Origin: Endocalyx cinctus
Taxonomy: Eukaryota; Ascomycota; Sordariomycetes; Amphisphaeriales; Apiosporaceae
Assembly: GCA_001600455.1 (NCBI GenBank)
Contig: BCKC01000005.1
Coordinates: forward strand, 3,844,001-3,908,000
Reading direction: 5' to 3'
Length of the DNA stretch: 64,000 bases
The notes beneath the pieces were generated by a model. The model was not told the origin of the DNA. It made no database searches and was given only the letters and a program-made list of their open reading frames with translations. Of this stretch, positions 60,434 through 64,000 are shown piece by piece (the stretch's first letter is position 1; each line of letters opens with the position of its first letter). The position numbers and the translations under genes are program-made.

Positions 60434-61075
60434 TTATAAGCTCGGGACGACGGGTGCATTACTGCTGTTCATATCAGGTTTCGGTATACCACTCATTATG
60501 GGTACGGTATCGAGGCCCCGTGGACCAATATCAGGACGCTTTTTGATATCCATATCGGGTTCACCGTTGCGTACTCGTCTGACTAGATCTTCCGGGTCGA
60601 AGTCAACACCGATGGGGTTCATCTCGAAATCGACCGAAGCCATGTAGTCATTACTCTCTTCCGCCGTGTCGAAGTTATCCACCTGTATCTCCAACATGTT
60701 ACCATCCGGATCCTGATAATACATACTGATGGTGGGGCCGTGATTAACACACCAGACAGGCAGGATACCTAGAGCCTTGCGCTGCTCGTATGCGTCAACC
60801 AAGTCGACTAGATTATCGTATGTGAAGGCAATATGTTCGAGCCCTGCACTAGTCCGCACCTTGTCAGTCGTTCCTGGTACATTGATGACGGCGATGCGGT
60901 GATGCTCCTCGTCGTAGGATAGAAACGTGATGGAAGGCGCTGCGTGCGCGATGTGCGCTCCGAGGAAGGCCTGGTAGAAGGCTATTGAATCTTCGTAGTG
61001 CGCTGATCGCAACACGACATGTGCGAGTTTCGAAGGTGGCAGTACCTTGACAGGAGAAGAATGTGCGCCGGACAT
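60434..61075 (-). CDS. VOC-family dioxygenase / glyoxalase-like protein
   Basis: Intronless 213-residue protein of the vicinal oxygen chelate superfamily, similar to extradiol (biphenyl-2,3-diol type) dioxygenases in fungi. The 2-His-1-Glu metal site is readable: H19 in LAHVVLRS, H81 in LEHIAFTY and E129 in GNMLEIQVD. YYQDPDGN before the Glu is the usual strand-turn. Residues ~135-213 form a polar C-terminal extension with VDFDPEDLVRRVRNGEPD, typical of fungal members. A role in ring-cleavage of small aromatic compounds is inferred from family only. It lies about 860 nt from the divergent isochorismatase gene. No signal peptide. Confidence 0.85.
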   Translation of the reverse strand: MSGAHSSPVKVLPPSKLAHVVLRSAHYEDSIAFYQAFLGAHIAHAAPSITFLSYDEEHHRIAVINVPGTTDKVRTSAGLEHIAFTYDNLVDLVDAYEQRKALGILPVWCVNHGPTISMYYQDPDGNMLEIQVDNFDTAEESNDYMASVDFEMNPIGVDFDPEDLVRRVRNGEPDMDIKKRPDIGPRGLDTVPIMSGIPKPDMNSSNAPVVPSL

Positions 61076-61935
61076 TATAGTAGAATGGGTGACAAGGTAG
61101 TAGATTCAAATGATTTCCTTATTATAGATTTATTATAGATTTATTGTAGATTTAGAGAGACCCTTTTTGTAGTATAAAGACCGGACATAAATAAGGTTCT
61201 TTGATGTTGTTTTTGACGAAGAATAAAATGACGAGCGGGGACTATATAATCATTCGTGACTGCGGATTTGGAGAAATACTTCGTTCCTCCAGTTATGATG
61301 CATTCATTTAAGATGCGTCCACGGGTACGACTATCCCAAAACAGTTCAAACTTTATCTATAAAGTACCCGGCGAACCCGCATTGCCTTCCAGTTCCTTCT
61401 GGGGAATGAGAGAGAAAGCGTTCTTCGCTGTCTCGGGATTTATCAAAGACACGAACAACGACCTCTGCCTGATTGATCTCCGGATCGATCCAATCCCATT
61501 TTAGCTTTATATTTTATACGTACTCCGACCTCTCCGTCTTTCTTGAAGCATCGCCACCATTTGACCATTCTGATTTCAGGCTTGCCTGTTCCTGCGGGGT
61601 TATCATATACCTACAATGTAACGTAGATGTTGCACTTGTGACATACCCAAAGCCCGACTACCGAATCCTTCCTACGTACAATGCATGACTACTCTACATA
61701 ATAAGTTTTCTGAATTTATTTCATATCATAGATGAAGCAAATGACCGGTTTCGGCGCCGACGGAAATGCGGGACAAATGTGGGTGTGGGTTGGCGGGGTA
61801 TACTGATGTACGGACAGTAGTCTCGGGGAAAACTCTCATATATTATTAGGTCCAAGGAAGAACCGAACCAGTCTCCGATCTCGTGTGCCATATAAATTTT
61901 CATAGCCTGTGACTTGACAATTTTAAATTTCCGTG
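61076..61935. other. Intergenic, shared divergent promoter
   Basis: 860 nt between the VOC dioxygenase and isochorismatase starts, so the two could be co-regulated. A 9-13-bp direct repeat (TTATAGATTTATTATAGATTTATTGTAGATTTA) lies near 61122-61153. Frames at 61256-61504 and 61473-61688 are not convincing. Confidence 0.5.
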
Positions 61936-62885
61936 ATGGATCTCACCTTTGGGCCTAAGGGCGACGAATGGAGATATAATAAAGAAACAGGAGTTTATGA
62001 TCTGACCCGAGATGCGCGGACGCCTGGGTTTAGCGTCCGCACCTCCAAAGCTTTATCCGGAAGTTCCGTCACCTTCGCCCCGTCGTTAACAGCCCTGATA
62101 GTTATTGATATGCAAAATTTCTTCCTGCATCCACGATGCAATGACCATGCTACCGGTCTTGTCGCAGCCCAGCGCACAATCGACGCCGTGAAGAAATGTA
62201 GAGAGCTGGGCATTAAAGTAAGAATAGTTTAGAAATGTTATCTTACTAATTTTTTTCATAACAGGCGTCATAATTTTCTGCTGACAAGAGCCCTTTGTTC
62301 AGGTCATTTGGTTAAACTGGGGTCTGACGGATGAAGACATAGCGTTTATGCCGGCTGCGACGCAGCGTAGTTTTTCTAGCAGCTTGCTATCGGTGCCTTC
62401 GGATAACCGACAGGCGCGGTACGGATTCGGAAGCGATATGGGAGAAGGCAGGGGTCGTCTTCTAGTTCGTGGATCTTGGAATGCACAACTATACGATCCG
62501 CTCCTTACCGTGTGCGACCGAGACTCGGATCTCTTCTGCGATAAGGATAGAATATCTGGTATTTGGAAGGGCCAAACACCTCTCGCGAAAGTTCTAGGAG
62601 CAGGTGGTTTCCGTACGCTGATGTTTGCGGGCGTTAACACGGATCAATGTGTCCTGGGAACACTTATAGACACGTATTACCGTGGGTTTGACTGCCTCTT
62701 AGTTGAAGACTGCTGCGCGACGAAGACACCGGGTGGACAAGAGGTCACTGTTTACAATACCGCGGTAAGTCGACATTTAATTTTTCTAGTATACATATCA
62801 ATTGAAACTAATCACTACGTGCTAGAGAGGGTTTGGTTTCGTAATTGATAGTGAAAGTCTCTGCGAGGGCAAGGTATGCTCTTAG
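61936..62885 (+). CDS. Isochorismatase-family hydrolase
   Basis: 267-residue cysteine hydrolase; exons 61936-62217, 62303-62764 and 62826-62885, closing in frame. The Asp-Lys-Cys triad is D58 in LIVIDMQNFF, K175 in FCDKDRISG and C210 in GVNTDQCV. The fold ends with GFDCLLVEDCCATKTPGGQEV, and the last small exon supplies RGFGFVIDSESL. Members hydrolyse isochorismate, nicotinamide, carbamoyl groups or related amides; the substrate cannot be read from sequence. Some plant-associated fungi use relatives to deplete salicylate precursors, but there is no signal peptide here and no evidence for that. Its divergent neighbour is a VOC dioxygenase. Confidence 0.88.
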
Positions 62886-63318
62886 GAGGTACAGGATACT
62901 AGAAGTTAATTTTGTATTTTTAATTCATAATCCACACGAATATTCTGAAACCACTTTACCCACCCAACTTTTTGACTTCGTCTTTTGATGGAGGGTTGCA
63001 TGAAAACGAATGGCGGAGGAATACGTAGATACTGATAAAAATAAATGAAGCACCAAGAAAACCCATACACTATTAGCCGGTATTGCTGCCGAGATGAGTC
63101 GCATGCATCGGGTCCTACCTCGATAAATAGTATGATTACTGTGATGCGGAGACGATAATAATCGGTATATATAGTTGGTGATCTATATAAGGTCAAACCA
63201 AGTTTATGAATAGGACTTGTATTTGTTGTATTTATACTCTAATTAAAAGACGCCACCTTGCCCCTGAGCACCCCAATTCAGTTGGTACAAAATTTCAACC
63301 TCTGTCAAATCTGATACT
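62886..63318. other. Short intergenic region
   Basis: Isochorismatase 3' flank and promoter of the next tandem gene; nothing recognised. Confidence 0.6.
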
Positions 63319-64000
63319 ATGCTGGCCCAAATTTTATACTTGTGGACATCCTTACTGCTTCTCGGCGACGTGAAAGCGCACCCAGGAGTGGTTCAAACGC
63401 GAAAGGCATGCCCTCCGCTGGATAAGGGGACTATTGTAATTGATTCTTACCAATTATATCCCGAAAATGCCGATTTCGACGAGAGCTCATGCCTACTCTA
63501 CTTTGGTGCCCTCTATAATGCGTCAGTAGTAGTGTACGACCCGTACGAGGAAGAGACGGTGGCGATAGTTGAGTTCGTCAATATTACGCGTACGGCGCCA
63601 TTTCATATTGGCGCCCCCGCCTGGGACCCTTACACCAACCTGATCACGATCCTAGTGGACTCTGCGCCGGCGCACGAGACGGCTGGCCAAGATATCTCGG
63701 GAGACAACTACCTCATGCGATACGATCCAGGCACGCAAGAGATCCTCTGGTTTGTCAATATCTCCGACATATCGCTTGCTCGCTATGGTGGCCAGCAGGA
63801 TGTTGAGTACGACGCTCGCGGAAACATATACGTGCTCGGGACGTATCCATCTTCGCTCCTGCGGGTAAGCCCAGACGGCTCTCAAGTCGAGGAGTGGTAC
63901 CTTCCCGAGGATATCGACCATACCGTAGCTGGGTTTGGGGGCTGTGCAGTAACTGGGGATATTCTACTTGTTGGTGATTCCAAAAACAACACGAATGCCG
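63319..64000 (+). CDS. TRI14/Mala s 1-like secreted beta-propeller protein (partial)
   Basis: First 227 residues of a gene running off the right edge; no intron so far. A signal peptide (QILYLWTSLLLLGDVKA) is followed by TIVIDSYQLYPENADFDES and LLYFGALYNASVVVYDPY, a pattern I recall from the core-trichothecene-cluster protein 14 and the Malassezia allergen Mala s 1, both of the same six-bladed propeller fold. Blade-like repeats follow (DPYEEETVAIVEF, RYDPGTQEILWFVN, DARGNIYVLGTYPSSLLRVSPDG). N-glycosylation sites: NAS, NIT, NIS. The resemblance does not imply mycotoxin production: family members occur widely and no trichothecene synthase or P450 is visible here. Function unknown; a secreted propeller binding a small ligand is a fair guess. 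Confidence 0.6.
   Translation, partial: MLAQILYLWTSLLLLGDVKAHPGVVQTRKACPPLDKGTIVIDSYQLYPENADFDESSCLLYFGALYNASVVVYDPYEEETVAIVEFVNITRTAPFHIGAPAWDPYTNLITILVDSAPAHETAGQDISGDNYLMRYDPGTQEILWFVNISDISLARYGGQQDVEYDARGNIYVLGTYPSSLLRVSPDGSQVEEWYLPEDIDHTVAGFGGCAVTGDILLVGDSKNNTNA

Noticed and set aside
63319..64000. Trichothecene mycotoxin cluster suggested by the TRI14-like gene
   Set aside because: No terpene synthase, P450, acetyltransferase or regulator is present; the family occurs widely outside such clusters.

Overview
The window is nuclear DNA of a filamentous ascomycete (Pezizomycotina, most likely Sordariomycetes). The grounds are short GT-AG introns of about 55-240 nt, single-gene transcription units on both strands, and families typical of these fungi: an LaeA/UMTA-type methyltransferase, sedolisin, DUF1776, a DUF1772/anthrone-oxygenase-like protein, a GH31 alpha-glucosidase with a two-TM leader option, and a CYT-18-type mitochondrial tyrosyl-tRNA synthetase. 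Species cannot be assigned by eye. I found no tRNA, rRNA, CRISPR array or intact transposon.

Left third (1-25 kb), mostly conserved housekeeping genes: thioredoxin reductase (partial, off the left edge), a 7-TM PQ-loop protein, SFH5 (Sec14-like), NPR2 (SEACIT/GATOR1), mitochondrial TyrRS, SDH4/CybS, an LaeA-like methyltransferase, a 5-kb stretch without a convincing gene, a GH18 chitinase-like gene and VPS53 (GARP). Middle (25-48 kb): DSK2/ubiquilin, a quinone oxidoreductase, an MBL-fold protein with an N-terminal zinc ribbon, an acetamidase-type amidase, a small SAM methyltransferase, a sedolisin-type tripeptidyl peptidase, a DUF1776 protein, YTH1 (CPSF30), a GH31 alpha-glucosidase and a DUF1772 membrane protein. 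Right part (48-64 kb): a 5.7-kb gene-poor stretch, an F-box protein, a secreted Ser/Asn-rich wall-type protein, a frameshifted gene remnant, a VOC-family dioxygenase, an isochorismatase-type hydrolase and, running off the right edge, a secreted TRI14/Mala s 1-like beta-propeller protein.

Most neighbours are unrelated in function and often convergent (PQ-loop/SFH5, NPR2/TyrRS, VPS53/DSK2, oxidoreductase/MBL, methyltransferase/sedolisin, DUF1776/YTH1, GH31/DUF1772). The only group that looks as if it might act together is the accessory run at 60.4-64 kb (VOC dioxygenase, isochorismatase, TRI14-like), and that is an inference. Intergenic DNA is AT-rich, full of A/T homopolymers of 17-30 nt, and carries two dispersed short palindromic motifs (TACCTAGGTA-type and TACTCCGTA-type). 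The points most worth checking are the Glu-to-Asp change in the GH18 catalytic motif, two predicted 18-nt micro-exons, an intron acceptor preceded by a poly(A) tract, the frameshift at a GC palindrome near 59.4 kb, and the GH31 start choice. Gene models were spliced by hand, and reading frames close exactly in every complete multi-exon model listed.
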